The notes under the pieces are model-generated. The model was not told where the DNA came from. It saw nothing but the letters and a program-made list of their open reading frames with translations, and did not search any database. The position numbers and the translations under genes were made by a program. Of a DNA stretch of 64,000 nucleotides, positions 25,363-33,662 are shown one piece after another. This DNA is from Clostridia bacterium (GTDB taxonomy: Bacteria; Bacillota; Clostridia; Christensenellales; CAG-138): contig JAFYJD010000020.1 in assembly GCA_017538255.1 (NCBI GenBank), forward strand, positions 1 to 64,000. The letters are read 5' to 3'. The first letter of the stretch is position 1, and each line of letters starts with the position of its first letter.

Positions 25363-27237
25363 TCAGCCAAGATCGAGCGCCGTTTTCAAAAAGTCAGCGA
25401 TCCGCTTTATGGTCGATTCTTCAAAGGGACTGCCGAGACTCGCGGCGAACAAAGCCTCCTCAAAGGTGCCGCGCGTTGAGTGATCGAGCAGTTCGCAGAA
25501 CTTTGCGGCTCCCGCGCCGGGCGTTTCCGCCTCGATGCCGCATATCTCAAGCGCGGCCGCCGCCGAGGTTGGATAGCTTATCACATAACCGGGGTATGTG
25601 AAGAAATAAAGATCCTTGACCCAACTCATCGGCTTGATCTCGTCGGGGTACGGCAGACGAAGCCCGTAGTCCTTGCGGCACTGATCCCAGATGGCGTCCA
25701 GTTTATCAAGCGTGAGATCGTCGGGATCGATGGCGTAGACCTGCAGTTCAAACTCCGCATATGCGCTTCTTTCGGCGATGCGGGTCAAAAGAAGTTCCAA
25801 AAGGGAAGTGCGAACGGCGTCGGCGCGATCCTGCTCGGACAGCCCTTGAAGATTGCTCATAACAAGGTATACCATAGAATGGGAAAAGGTCTCCCTCAGT
25901 TCCGTTTCGCTGTAGCCGTTGTAGTTGTAATAGTTATCGGTAAAGTGTCCGAACTCATGCGAAATGGTGGAAAGAAAATCCTTGTGTTCCACCGGATTCA
26001 CAAAAATAATCGGCGCTTCATACTCGTTTATATAAGTCATATAACTGGTGCGTTTCTTTGTTGGCGAAGCGGAGATATCATAGAGTTTATAGGCGAGCAT
26101 AAACCGACAGGCCTCCGAGATGACGCCGCCCATATTTTCAGCCGCGCCATAAAGAAGCTTGATCGGGTCCGCGTCAACAACATCCGAATAGCGGCAGCGG
26201 GTATCGGGGTCCTTTTCGTACAGTGCGTCGATCAGGGGAACAAGGTGTTTTTTGACATAGGAAAGGAATGCCCTTTCGTCATCCTCCGAAAAACTCCTGC
26301 CGTATTCATAGAGGGAATATTGGTTGTAATCCGCGAAATCGGATTGGATCGCCATTTGACGGCGGTTTCGGATCATTTCCAGAAAGAGTTCGCCGACAGC
26401 GTCGTGATATTGCTCGATATAGGCGCTGTAAGCCCCGTCCTGCACCTCAAAGGAATCGGAATCCTTCCACTCCAAAAGGTACTTGGTTTCACCCATATAG
26501 GAGACCAAAGGCGCTCCGGTCAGTTCGTCATACCGGTCTTGAAGTTCATACTCGATATCCCAAGGGTCCGAAGCGGAAAAATTGTATTCGCCCGGCTTCG
26601 GCGGGGTATAGTCGGAAAAATAGTTCAAATAGTTGTATCCGTAATTGGCGTCAAAATATCTGTTCAACTCAGCCCGCGCGGGTGATGCGGCAAACGCAGC
26701 CAAGAGTTCGCATTGCTTGTTGTAGAGTTGATACGCGCATTCCTCGCAGAAGTCCATCTCATCGCGGTAGAACGTATCGCTCATATCGATATTATAACGG
26801 AACATTGCCAGTGTGCGCAGAGTGGATATATGCTCGTTGATGCCTTCAAGTTCCGTAAAACCTTTGATCAGGTCGGCCGCGTCGAGACCGGTCTTTGCCT
26901 TTGCCGCCAACGCGTCATAGTCGGCGAGTATTTTGTCAAGATCGGGACGCGTATACGGTATCTCGGACAGTATCGGAACTTCGATGGGTCTGCCGTTTTT
27001 CAGGCGCACGGGCGCTTGCACAGAGGCAATATCGGGCAGCGCGGTAGCGGGCGCGTCGGTAGCGGGTACGTCGGTAGCGGGTACGTCGGTAGCGGGTACG
27101 TCGGTAGCGGGTACGTCGGTAGCGGGCGGATCGGTAGTGGGGGGCGTCGATACGCGGCAGGCGGACGAGAGCATAAGCGCCGCGAGCAGCAGCGCAAGGA
27201 GCGATCTTATTCTTGATTTGCAGTTCATTTTTGCCAT
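25363..27237 (-). CDS. Extracellular M3-family metallopeptidase, lipoprotein
   Basis: A 624-aa lipoprotein related to oligoendopeptidase F. Residues 1-27 are a lipoprotein signal (SSAC, Cys27). Residues about 34-66 are repeats of P-A-T-D-V encoded by 15-base tandem repeats at 27045-27134. The catalytic domain has the zinc motif ISHEFGHFTDNY (HExxH near residue 430) and the downstream YNGYSETELRETFSH segment that supplies the third ligand (Glu). The long helical region before it is typical of M3 enzymes. Cytosolic relatives cut short peptides; a lipid-anchored version would act outside. ATG 27237 follows GTAGGAGGC. Confidence 0.9.
   Translation of the reverse strand: MAKMNCKSRIRSLLALLLAALMLSSACRVSTPPTTDPPATDVPATDVPATDVPATDVPATDAPATALPDIASVQAPVRLKNGRPIEVPILSEIPYTRPDLDKILADYDALAAKAKTGLDAADLIKGFTELEGINEHISTLRTLAMFRYNIDMSDTFYRDEMDFCEECAYQLYNKQCELLAAFAASPARAELNRYFDANYGYNYLNYFSDYTPPKPGEYNFSASDPWDIEYELQDRYDELTGAPLVSYMGETKYLLEWKDSDSFEVQDGAYSAYIEQYHDAVGELFLEMIRNRRQMAIQSDFADYNQYSLYEYGRSFSEDDERAFLSYVKKHLVPLIDALYEKDPDTRCRYSDVVDADPIKLLYGAAENMGGVISEACRFMLAYKLYDISASPTKKRTSYMTYINEYEAPIIFVNPVEHKDFLSTISHEFGHFTDNYYNYNGYSETELRETFSHSMVYLVMSNLQGLSEQDRADAVRTSLLELLLTRIAERSAYAEFELQVYAIDPDDLTLDKLDAIWDQCRKDYGLRLPYPDEIKPMSWVKDLYFFTYPGYVISYPTSAAAALEICGIEAETPGAGAAKFCELLDHSTRGTFEEALFAASLGSPFEESTIKRIADFLKTALDLG
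27045..27134. repeat. Six 15-bp tandem repeats inside the M3 lipoprotein gene
   Basis: The unit is TAGCGGGTACGTCGG. Four copies are exact and the outer two vary slightly. They keep the frame and encode a P-A-T-D-V linker next to the lipid anchor. Copy number probably varies by slippage. Confidence 0.9.
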
Positions 27238-27373
27238 AAAAGCCTCCTACTTTATTTTAAACGGCACCCATAACGGATTTCTTATATTATACAACTTCCC
27301 AACGGATAATTGAAATATATTTAATAAAATGCTTCCCGCGGCGGCAAACGGCGTGTTTTTTGCGGGCACGGTG

Positions 27374-27402
27374 TTGCCCAAAGCCGTTAAATCTGCTATA
27401 AT
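27374..27402 (+). promoter_or_regulatory. Promoter of TSCPD gene operon
   Basis: TTGCCC (27374-27379) and TATAAT (27397-27402) are spaced 17 bases apart, about 45 bases before the TSCPD start. Confidence 0.75.
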
Positions 27403-27452
27403 TCTATACTTGAAAGCGCGGCAAAACGCATCAAACAATAAGGAGAAAGACT

Positions 27453-27701
27453 ATGCATTACACCTACAGAACAAGCGGCGTATGTTCCAGCGAGATCAAT
27501 TTTGACATCGAGGACGGCAAACTGCACAATATCGTGTTCACGAACGGCTGCAACGGCAACCTCAAATCCATCGGCAAACTGCTCGAGGGTATGCCCGCCG
27601 AGTTCGCGCTCGAAAGGCTTTCGGGCATAACCTGCGGCTTCAAGGAAACCTCCTGCGGCGATCAGCTCGCAAAGGCGATCAAAATTGCCGTCGGCAAATA
27701 A
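27453..27701 (+). CDS. TSCPD-domain protein, TIGR03905 type
   Basis: A small 82-aa protein with four conserved cysteines: Cys11 (SGVCSSEI), Cys33 (TNGCNGNL), Cys61 (ITCGFKETS) and Cys68 (SCGDQLAKAI). The pattern and the C-terminal TSCGDQLAKAI match the TIGR03905/TSCPD family, related to a Cys-rich tail of some ribonucleotide reductases and probably metal-binding. The role of the stand-alone form is unknown. ATG follows AATAAGGAG. The RNA methyltransferase gene begins three bases after its stop, so the two are co-transcribed. Confidence 0.9.
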   Translation: MHYTYRTSGVCSSEINFDIEDGKLHNIVFTNGCNGNLKSIGKLLEGMPAEFALERLSGITCGFKETSCGDQLAKAIKIAVGK

Positions 27702-27704
27702 GGG

Positions 27705-28472
27705 ATGCTTATCACAAGCACAAAAAACGATACGGTAAAACTTTTGCGCGCGCTGAAGGACAGAGCAGCGCGGCGCGAAACGGGGCTTCATTTGATAGAG
27801 GGTGAACGCCTGGTCTTTGACGCGCTCGCTTCGGGTGCCAAGGCGGAGCATATCCTCGTGGAGGACGGAAGGGAACCCGTTATACGAAAACTCGAGAGCC
27901 TCGGCGTGGATTATAACACCGCCAAAAGGCAGATCATCGAGGCGGTGAGCGACACAAAGACCCCGCAGGGGATAGCGGCGGCAGTAAAAACGCCCGATAT
28001 GACCGCGCCGAAGACCTATCCGCGCGGGCTCATAGTCGCGCTCGACCGATTGCAGGACCCCGGCAACCTCGGCACGGTGATCCGCACGGCGGATGCCATG
28101 GGCGCAGCAGCGGTACTGCTCGGCGAGGGCTGCACCGACGCGTTTTCGCCCAAATGCCTGCGCGCGGCAATGGGCAGCGCATATCATCTGCCGGTTTACG
28201 AAGCCGAACTGACAAAGGAACTTATAAAACTAAAACAAGAGGGCAGGACGCTCATATGCGGGCATCTTGACGGAGCGGAGCGCCTTGCGGATATCACAGG
28301 CGATGCGGTGATCGTCATCGGCAACGAGGGCAGCGGCGTATCGGATGAGGTCGCGGGGCTCTGCACGCTCTACCGGCTTCCGATGTACGGCAGGGCGGAA
28401 AGCCTTAACGCTTCCGTCGCCGCGTCGATCCTCATCTACGAGATATCAAAACGCATACACGGCGGTGGCTGA
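27705..28472 (+). CDS. TrmH/SpoU-family RNA 2'-O-methyltransferase
   Basis: SPOUT methyltransferase of 255 aa, probably modifying rRNA or tRNA ribose. The N-terminal ~95 residues are the SpoU substrate-binding domain (LIEGERLVFDAL). The C-terminal knot domain has the three family motifs: LDRLQDPGNLGTVIRTADA (about 108-126), VIGNEGSGVSDEV (about 205-217) and LPMYGRAESLNASVAASI (about 226-243). The exact target (for example 23S rRNA, as in RlmB) cannot be assigned. ATG is three bases after the TSCPD stop, and the next membrane-protein gene starts one base after its own stop. Confidence 0.92.
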   Translation: MLITSTKNDTVKLLRALKDRAARRETGLHLIEGERLVFDALASGAKAEHILVEDGREPVIRKLESLGVDYNTAKRQIIEAVSDTKTPQGIAAAVKTPDMTAPKTYPRGLIVALDRLQDPGNLGTVIRTADAMGAAAVLLGEGCTDAFSPKCLRAAMGSAYHLPVYEAELTKELIKLKQEGRTLICGHLDGAERLADITGDAVIVIGNEGSGVSDEVAGLCTLYRLPMYGRAESLNASVAASILIYEISKRIHGGG

Positions 28473-28473
28473 T

Positions 28474-28983
28474 ATGGATCGTAACGAGTCAAAAAAAGGC
28501 GAAAAGGGCGCAAAAAAAACCGCGAACGCGCCGATCGCGCTCGCGCTTGCCGCGGCGGGCTTCGGCTTTATCACCGAGGTCTATTACCATTCCGTAAAAT
28601 ACAAACTCGACCTCAGCGAGGCGTATGGGGTAACGCGGCGCGTTTTGAACGCGATGGGCAGCCGACTTTGTCCGATACTGCTCGGCGCGGCTGTGCTCGC
28701 GCTGATCGCGGCGACGGTGATATTGAACAGAAAACGCGCACGGTGCGCTTTCAAATGCTTCGGCGTCGCCTGTGTCGCTGCCGCGTGCGTTTCGGTGATC
28801 GCCGGGCTCATCTGCAAGTGCGTTCTCGGCGCGCTTCCAAGCGCGATAGGCACGCAGCTGTTGAGCGTCGCTTTTTCGTACAGGCTGGCGCTTTTGGCGG
28901 CGGCGTTTTTATTGACGGTGTTCGCCTGCGCCTTCTTCGGCGTGTTTCTTTTGATCGACGCCGGCAGGCGGGAAAAGCGGTAA
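28474..28983 (+). CDS. Four-helix membrane protein of unknown function (169 aa)
   Basis: I recognise no family. The start at ATG 28474 is chosen because it lies just behind the preceding stop (28470-28472) with GGCGGTGG as a plausible ribosome-binding site. A Lys-rich cytoplasmic N-terminus of 17 residues is followed by four hydrophobic segments (about 20-35, 65-87, 92-115 and 133-160) and a basic tail. There are no catalytic motifs. It is the third gene of the unit starting at 27453 and ends at a hairpin shared with the convergent ung gene. Confidence 0.7.
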   Translation: MDRNESKKGEKGAKKTANAPIALALAAAGFGFITEVYYHSVKYKLDLSEAYGVTRRVLNAMGSRLCPILLGAAVLALIAATVILNRKRARCAFKCFGVACVAAACVSVIAGLICKCVLGALPSAIGTQLLSVAFSYRLALLAAAFLLTVFACAFFGVFLLIDAGRREKR

Positions 28984-29002
28984 AACTTATAAAAAAACAA
29001 GG

Positions 29003-29033
29003 AAAAGGCACGCGGAGTAAAGCGTGCCTTTAA
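29003..29033. terminator. Bidirectional terminator between membrane-protein gene and ung
   Basis: The hairpin AAAGGCACGC/GCGTGCCTTT has T-rich sequence on both sides (TTTAACTTTTG on plus, TTCCTTGTTTTTTT on minus). Confidence 0.85.
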
Positions 29034-29050
29034 CTTTTGTTAAAAACGAT

Positions 29051-29722
29051 TTATTCCGGCAGCTGCCAGTCGATGGGCGGCTGACCCGTTGAGAGCAGTA
29101 TCTCGTTGCATTTGGAAAAATGGCGGCAGCCGAAGAAGCCGTTATGCGCGGAGAGGGGACTCGGATGCACGGATTCGAGTTTGCGGTGGATCGGGTTGGT
29201 GATGACGCGCGCCTTTTGCCGCGCGTTCGCGCCCCAGAGCAGAAAAACGACGGGGGTAGTTTTTTCGTTGAGTTCCGAGATGACACGGTCGGTGAACGCT
29301 TCCCAGCCGCAGCCGCGGTGGCTGTTTGCACGGTGTGCGCGCACCGTCAAAACGGCGTTGAGCATCAAAACGCCCTGCTTTGCCCAATGGGTGAGTTCGC
29401 CGTGCGCGGGCGGCACGAAGCCGACGTCGCTTTGAAGTTCTTTATAGATGTTTTGGAGCGACGGCGGTATCTTAACGCCGCGCCGAACGGAGAAACAGAG
29501 CCCGTGCGCCTGACCGTCGTCGTGGTACGGGTCCTGACCGATGATGACGGCGCGCGTGTTTTCAAACGAGGTGTATTTGAGCGCGTTGAAGATATCGTAC
29601 ATATCGGGAAATACGGTTTGATTTCTGTATTCGTTTGCCAAAAACGCACGCAGTTTAAGGTAATAATCCTTTTTGAACTCGTCCGCGAGGCGCGCGTCCC
29701 AATCGTTGCCGAGGTGTACCAT
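29051..29722 (-). CDS. ung: Uracil-DNA glycosylase (family 1)
   Basis: Removes uracil from DNA as the first step of base-excision repair. 223 aa from ATG 29722, which has CAGGAGAAAC upstream; an in-frame 14-residue extension is rejected. The catalytic water-activating loop GQDPYHDDGQAHGLCFSV (Asp in GQDPYH) is near residue 60. The DNA-intercalation loop HPSPLSAHNGFFG with the catalytic His is near residue 182. The C-terminal DWQLPE is typical. It is transcribed alone, convergent with the methyltransferase unit. Confidence 0.96.
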   Translation of the reverse strand: MVHLGNDWDARLADEFKKDYYLKLRAFLANEYRNQTVFPDMYDIFNALKYTSFENTRAVIIGQDPYHDDGQAHGLCFSVRRGVKIPPSLQNIYKELQSDVGFVPPAHGELTHWAKQGVLMLNAVLTVRAHRANSHRGCGWEAFTDRVISELNEKTTPVVFLLWGANARQKARVITNPIHRKLESVHPSPLSAHNGFFGCRHFSKCNEILLSTGQPPIDWQLPE

Positions 29723-29821
29723 AGCGTTTCTCCTGTATTTGGTGGATATGCAATAAAGATACATTAGAAAGCGCGCCTTGTCAAGCGCGCGGAAGCATTT
29801 GCGTTCGCATCGTCCGAATGA

Positions 29822-29850
29822 TTGACGAAACCGAAATACTGTGCTATAAT
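29822..29850 (+). promoter_or_regulatory. Strong promoter of the SCIFF peptide gene
   Basis: TTGACG (29822-29827) and TATAAT (29845-29850) are spaced 17 bases apart, near-consensus, about 36 bases before the SCIFF start. Confidence 0.88.
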
Positions 29851-29885
29851 ACTAAGGATGCAAAAATCCCAAGGAGGTCAATAAT

Positions 29886-30038
29886 ATGAAGCACATCAAG
29901 ACGCTCAACACCAAGACTCTTTGCGAGACCGCGAAGAACGGCGGCTGCGGCGAATGCCAGACTTCTTGTCAGTCCGCCTGCAAGACCAGCTGCGGCATTG
30001 CAAACCAGCAGTGTGAGAATGCCGACAAGGCAAAATAA
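29886..30038 (+). CDS. scfA: SCIFF ranthipeptide precursor (six cysteines in forty-five)
   Basis: A ribosomally made peptide precursor of 50 aa, cross-linked by its radical SAM maturase through thioether bonds at the cysteines. It starts MKHIKTLN, the near-invariant SCIFF leader, and carries the CGECQTSCQSACKTSC core (residues 21-36) plus Cys43. That makes the usual six cysteines; Cys13 in the leader is an extra seventh. The gene has a full AAGGAGG and a near-consensus promoter. A hairpin with a T run separates it from the maturase gene, which would keep precursor in excess. SCIFF products have been linked to quorum-type signalling in Clostridia, but their role is not settled. Confidence 0.95.
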   Translation: MKHIKTLNTKTLCETAKNGGCGECQTSCQSACKTSCGIANQQCENADKAK

Positions 30039-30050
30039 TCAGCATTGCAA

Positions 30051-30084
30051 TAATGCCGCCTGTTTGTATCGGGCGGCATTTTTG
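30051..30084 (+). terminator. Attenuating terminator between SCIFF precursor and maturase
   Basis: The hairpin AATGCCGCC/GGCGGCATT (30052-30060 with 30072-30080) is followed by TTTTG. The U tract is short, so read-through into scfB is expected. Confidence 0.75.
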
Positions 30085-30109
30085 ATTCATATTTTCTGCG
30101 GAGAAACCT

Positions 30110-31480
30110 ATGATACATCCCTATAAACTCGGCGGACTCAATATCGTTTTGGACACCTGCTCAGGCAGCGTGCATATCGTTGACGATATCGCATACGAGA
30201 TTATCACACGCTTTGAAACGCTCCAGCGCGAGGAAACTCTCGCGCAGGTTGGGGCGCTGCTTGATTGCGAAAAAAGCGAACTTGAGGAGTGCTATGACGA
30301 TATCCTCGAACTCAAAAACGAAGGCAGGCTCTTTACGGAGGACGGTTTTGAGCCGATGGCGGGCGAACTCAAAGCGCGCACTTCGGGCGTTGTAAAGGCG
30401 CTCTGCCTGCACGTTGCGCATACCTGCAACCTCAACTGCGCGTACTGCTTTGCATCGCAGGGCAAGTTTAACGGCGAACGCGCGCTGATGAGTTTTGAGG
30501 TCGGCAAGCGCGCGATAGATTTTCTTATCGAAACCTCCGGCACAAGGCGTAATCTCGAGGTGGACTTCTTCGGCGGCGAGCCGCTGATGAACTTCGACGT
30601 CGTTAAAAAAATAACCGAGTATGCCCGAAGCATCGAAAAACAGCACAACAAAAACTTCCGCTTTACGCTTACCACCAACGGGCTTTTGATCGACGATGAG
30701 GTGATCGATTTTGCAAACCGCGAGATGAGCAACGTGGTTTTGAGCCTCGACGGGCGCAAAGAGGTGCACGACCGTTTCCGCGTGGACTACGCGGGACGCG
30801 GCAGTTTTGACAGGATAGTGCCCAAGTTCCAAAAACTCGTCGAAGCGCGCGGCGGCAAAAACTACTATATGCGCGGCACGTTCACGCACGCAAACCCCGA
30901 TTTTTTGAACGATATAAACACCATGCTCGATCTTGGCTTTACCGAACTTTCGATGGAACCTGTGGTCTGCGCCGAGGACGATCCGTCCGCGCTGACGGAC
31001 GAGGACATAAGGACGGTCATGGTGCAGTACGAACTGCTTGCCGAGCTTATGAAACGGCGGCGCGAGGAGGGCAGACCCTTTACTTTTTATCACTATATGA
31101 TCGACCTCGGCGGCGGGCCCTGCATCTATAAACGCATATCGGGCTGCGGCAGCGGCACCGAGTATATGGCTGTTACCCCCTGGGGCGATCTGTATCCCTG
31201 CCACCAGTTCGTCGGCGACGAAAACTACCGCCTCGGCAGCGTTTTCGAGGGCGTTACGAACGAAAGCGTGCGCGATGAGTTCCTTTCGTGCAACGTCTAT
31301 GCGCGCGAGGAATGCCGCGGCTGCTGGGCAAAACTCTACTGCTCGGGCGGCTGCGCCGCCAACGCCTACCACGCGACGGGCAACATACGCGGCGTGTACG
31401 AAAAGGGTTGTGAACTGTTCAAAAAGCGTATGGAATGCGCGATTATGCTCGAAGCGTCAAGGCTGATCGAAGACGAATGA
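30110..31480 (+). CDS. scfB: SCIFF radical SAM maturase (SPASM protein)
   Basis: Installs thioether links in the SCIFF peptide encoded just upstream. 456 aa. Residues about 1-90 form the peptide-recognition (RRE-like) region opening MIHPYKLGGLNIVLD. The radical SAM domain has the [4Fe-4S] motif HTCNLNCAYCFASQG (near 105-119) and FFGGEPLMNF (about 161). The C-terminal SPASM domain shows GCGSGTEYMAVTPWGDLYPC, CRGCWAKLYCSGGCAAN and a final GCELFKKRMEC, which hold two auxiliary clusters. The start is 71 bases after the scfA stop. Its stop overlaps the next ATG (ATGA). Confidence 0.96.
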   Translation: MIHPYKLGGLNIVLDTCSGSVHIVDDIAYEIITRFETLQREETLAQVGALLDCEKSELEECYDDILELKNEGRLFTEDGFEPMAGELKARTSGVVKALCLHVAHTCNLNCAYCFASQGKFNGERALMSFEVGKRAIDFLIETSGTRRNLEVDFFGGEPLMNFDVVKKITEYARSIEKQHNKNFRFTLTTNGLLIDDEVIDFANREMSNVVLSLDGRKEVHDRFRVDYAGRGSFDRIVPKFQKLVEARGGKNYYMRGTFTHANPDFLNDINTMLDLGFTELSMEPVVCAEDDPSALTDEDIRTVMVQYELLAELMKRRREEGRPFTFYHYMIDLGGGPCIYKRISGCGSGTEYMAVTPWGDLYPCHQFVGDENYRLGSVFEGVTNESVRDEFLSCNVYAREECRGCWAKLYCSGGCAANAYHATGNIRGVYEKGCELFKKRMECAIMLEASRLIEDE

Positions 31481-32859
31481 AAACAAAAACGCCGGAAGAA
31501 AAGAATACAAAAACAACAAAAACGGCCGCTCCGATCTGCGATTTTGCGATGGCCTACTCGCTTGGCGGCGCGGTCAGGGCGCATATGCCCGCGCATAAGG
31601 GCGCGGGCGATCTCGGCGTTGAAGCGCTCGACATAACCGAGATAGACGGCGCGGACGAACTCTACGGCGCGCGCGGCATAATCCGCGAGAGCGAAAAAAA
31701 CGCGGCTTCCGTTTTCGGAACGGGAGCGACCTATTATTCGGCGGAAGGCTCGTCGCTCGTCATCCGCGCGATGATGTTTTTGGCGCTGATGAATGCCAAA
31801 ATGCAAAACAGAGCGTCGCGCACGGTGCTTGCCGGCAGGAACGCGCACAAAACGCTTATGAGCGCCGCGGCGCTGTTGGATATTGATATAAAATGGCTGT
31901 ATCCGGAAAACGGCGAGGTGCTGTTTTGCGATATCGGCGCGAAGGAGGTTTTGAACGCACTCGACGCGCTTGAAGAAAAACCGATCGCCGTATACGTTAC
32001 TTCGCCCGATTATCTCGGCAATATCGCGGATATCGCGTCGATCGCCGAGGCTGCGCATTCGCGCGGAGTGCCGCTGATAGTGGATAACGCTCACGGCGCG
32101 TATCTGCGCTTTTTGGAAACGGACGCGCATCCGATAACGCTCGGCGCGGATATGTGTTCGGACAGCGCGCACAAGACGCTTCCGTGCCTGACCGGCGCGG
32201 CGTATCTGCATATCGCGAAGGACGCTCCCGCGCCGTTTTTTGAGTTCGCGGAGCGGGCGCTCGCGCTGTTCGCGTCAACGAGCCCGTCGTATCTGATATT
32301 GCAGTCGCTTGATATGTTCAACGCAAACGCGCCCGAATATGAAGAAAAACTCCGGCTCACGGCCGAGCGGCTGAAACGCCTTAAACAGGAACTGCTCGCT
32401 TACGGCTATGAACTGATCGGAAACGAGGAAATAAAACTGACCGTCGCGCCGAAGCGTATGGGCTATACGGGCACGGAACTCGCCGCGCACCTTAGAAAAA
32501 ACGGCGTCGAATGCGAGTTCTCCGATATGGACTATACGGTATTGATGCTCTCGGGCGAAACGCGGCTTTCGGATATCCTGCGCATAAAAAAGGCACTTTT
32601 GAAACTGAAAAAGCGCGAAAGTATAATTGAAGCCCCGCCTCGCGCGCCGAGGCTCGAAAGGCGGCTGTCCATACGCGAAGCGGTGCTTTCGCCGCAGGAG
32701 AGCGTTAAAACGGACGACGCCGAGGGGCGCACAGTCGCGCTCGACTACTGCGGCTGTCCGCCGGCCGTGCCGATCGCCGTTGCGGGCGAGACACTTGATC
32801 GGGACGCGATAATGACGATGAAATACTACGGTATCGAGGAATGCTCCGTTGTCAAATGA
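31477..32859 (+). CDS. PLP-dependent Orn/Lys/Arg decarboxylase family protein
   Basis: Fold-type I PLP enzyme of 460 aa, probably cytoplasmic. It opens AYSLGGAVRAHMPAHKGAG, typical of this family, then has GATYYSAEGSSLV (cofactor phosphate loop), IVDNAHGAYLRF (PLP-ring Asp and neighbours) and the lysine motif SDSAHKTLPCLTG (Schiff-base Lys). It is shorter than large inducible amino-acid decarboxylases (about 700 aa) and matches the short Firmicutes group near holB/tmk. Substrate is not predictable; arginine or lysine decarboxylation is inference. ATG 31477 overlaps the scfB stop, so translation is coupled. Confidence 0.9.
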   Translation: MKTKTPEEKNTKTTKTAAPICDFAMAYSLGGAVRAHMPAHKGAGDLGVEALDITEIDGADELYGARGIIRESEKNAASVFGTGATYYSAEGSSLVIRAMMFLALMNAKMQNRASRTVLAGRNAHKTLMSAAALLDIDIKWLYPENGEVLFCDIGAKEVLNALDALEEKPIAVYVTSPDYLGNIADIASIAEAAHSRGVPLIVDNAHGAYLRFLETDAHPITLGADMCSDSAHKTLPCLTGAAYLHIAKDAPAPFFEFAERALALFASTSPSYLILQSLDMFNANAPEYEEKLRLTAERLKRLKQELLAYGYELIGNEEIKLTVAPKRMGYTGTELAAHLRKNGVECEFSDMDYTVLMLSGETRLSDILRIKKALLKLKKRESIIEAPPRAPRLERRLSIREAVLSPQESVKTDDAEGRTVALDYCGCPPAVPIAVAGETLDRDAIMTMKYYGIEECSVVK

Positions 32860-32872
32860 TCCGATAAAAATG

Positions 32873-32903
32873 CAAAAAGCACGCCGCTCGGCGTGCTTTT
32901 TCT
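32873..32903. terminator. Bidirectional terminator
   Basis: The hairpin AAAAAGCACGCC/GGCGTGCTTTTT ends the scfAB unit on plus and the small lipoprotein gene on minus. Confidence 0.9.
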
Positions 32904-32939
32904 CCCGCTTTCAAGCGCCTACGGTATGAGCAAAGTCAG

Positions 32940-33410
32940 TCAATCGGCGCTCGTGGGCAGGATGATCGTGCCGTTTGAAAGCACATACACCGACCGTGAA
33001 AGATCGCCGTTGCCCTGAAGCACTATGTGGTAGGTCTGCCTGCCGTCATAGTATTCGTGGGTAACGGATTGGATCGAGTAGTCGGGGAACTCGCGGTCGA
33101 GCACCCGCGTGATGTCGGGTATGCCCGAGGGATCCACGATATTGCCTTCCATAAATCCGTCGATCGATCGTTCGGGATCGGGGGACGCGCTTGCTTCGGG
33201 CGAGGCGGACGGTGTTAAAGCGTCCGAACTCGGCGGCGCGGAAAGATCCGGCGATGCGCTAACGTCAACGATCTTCGCGCTCGGAGCGGGCGAATGCATC
33301 CCGGCGGCGTCCTGCGTGGGTTCGTCGCTGTCGACTTTTGAACACGCGGGCAGAAACATCGCCGCCGCGACCAAAACAGCCGCCATAAACAAGGTGAATT
33401 GATTCTTCAT
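32940..33410 (-). CDS. Small lipoprotein of unknown function (156 aa)
   Basis: Residues 1-23 are a lipoprotein signal (LPAC, Cys23). Residues about 24-85 are a Ser/Pro/Ala-rich linker of low complexity (SASPEASASP). The C-terminal ~70 residues form a small compact domain with IDGFMEGN, REFPDYSIQSVTHEYYDGRQTYHIVLQGN, reminiscent of a PepSY-like alpha-beta unit. I do not assign a function. ATG 33410 has a weak GGAGGCAG ribosome-binding site. It is divergent from the radical SAM gene at 33663. Confidence 0.75.
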   Translation of the reverse strand: MKNQFTLFMAAVLVAAAMFLPACSKVDSDEPTQDAAGMHSPAPSAKIVDVSASPDLSAPPSSDALTPSASPEASASPDPERSIDGFMEGNIVDPSGIPDITRVLDREFPDYSIQSVTHEYYDGRQTYHIVLQGNGDLSRSVYVLSNGTIILPTSAD

Positions 33411-33574
33411 ACTGCCTCCAAAACAGCCGTTTTACGGCAAATTGCGGCGTTTTTTTCAAACCGCATTCAATAGTATCCCAACAAATGCGCTTTTTGATTC
33501 GGCATTCGAAAAAATAAATAAAAAACAAAATACGGAAGTTAATGCAGCGCTGCTTTAGGGCGCGGCCGAGCGCC

Positions 33575-33603
33575 TTGCTATTTTGAACGGCGCGTGATAT
33601 ACT
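33575..33603 (+). promoter_or_regulatory. Promoter of orphan radical SAM gene
   Basis: TTGCTA (33575-33580) and TATACT (33598-33603) are spaced 17 bases apart. Confidence 0.6.
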
Positions 33604-33662
33604 CTTAAACAGTTATATAAATTTGCAAAAAGTGCAAAACGATGCTTGCTGGGGGGCATACT

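Noticed and set aside
25480..26685. Long plus-strand ORF (401 aa) opposite the M3 lipoprotein
   Set aside because: A shadow frame; the minus strand has a signal peptide, HExxH motif and ribosome-binding site.
27045..27134. Possible CRISPR-like array
   Set aside because: The 15-base units are directly adjacent without spacers and lie in frame inside a coding region, so they are a protein-coding tandem repeat.
30161..31372. Long antisense ORF (403 aa) opposite scfB
   Set aside because: A GC-rich shadow frame of the radical SAM maturase, with low-complexity Ala/Val/Arg composition and no start signal.
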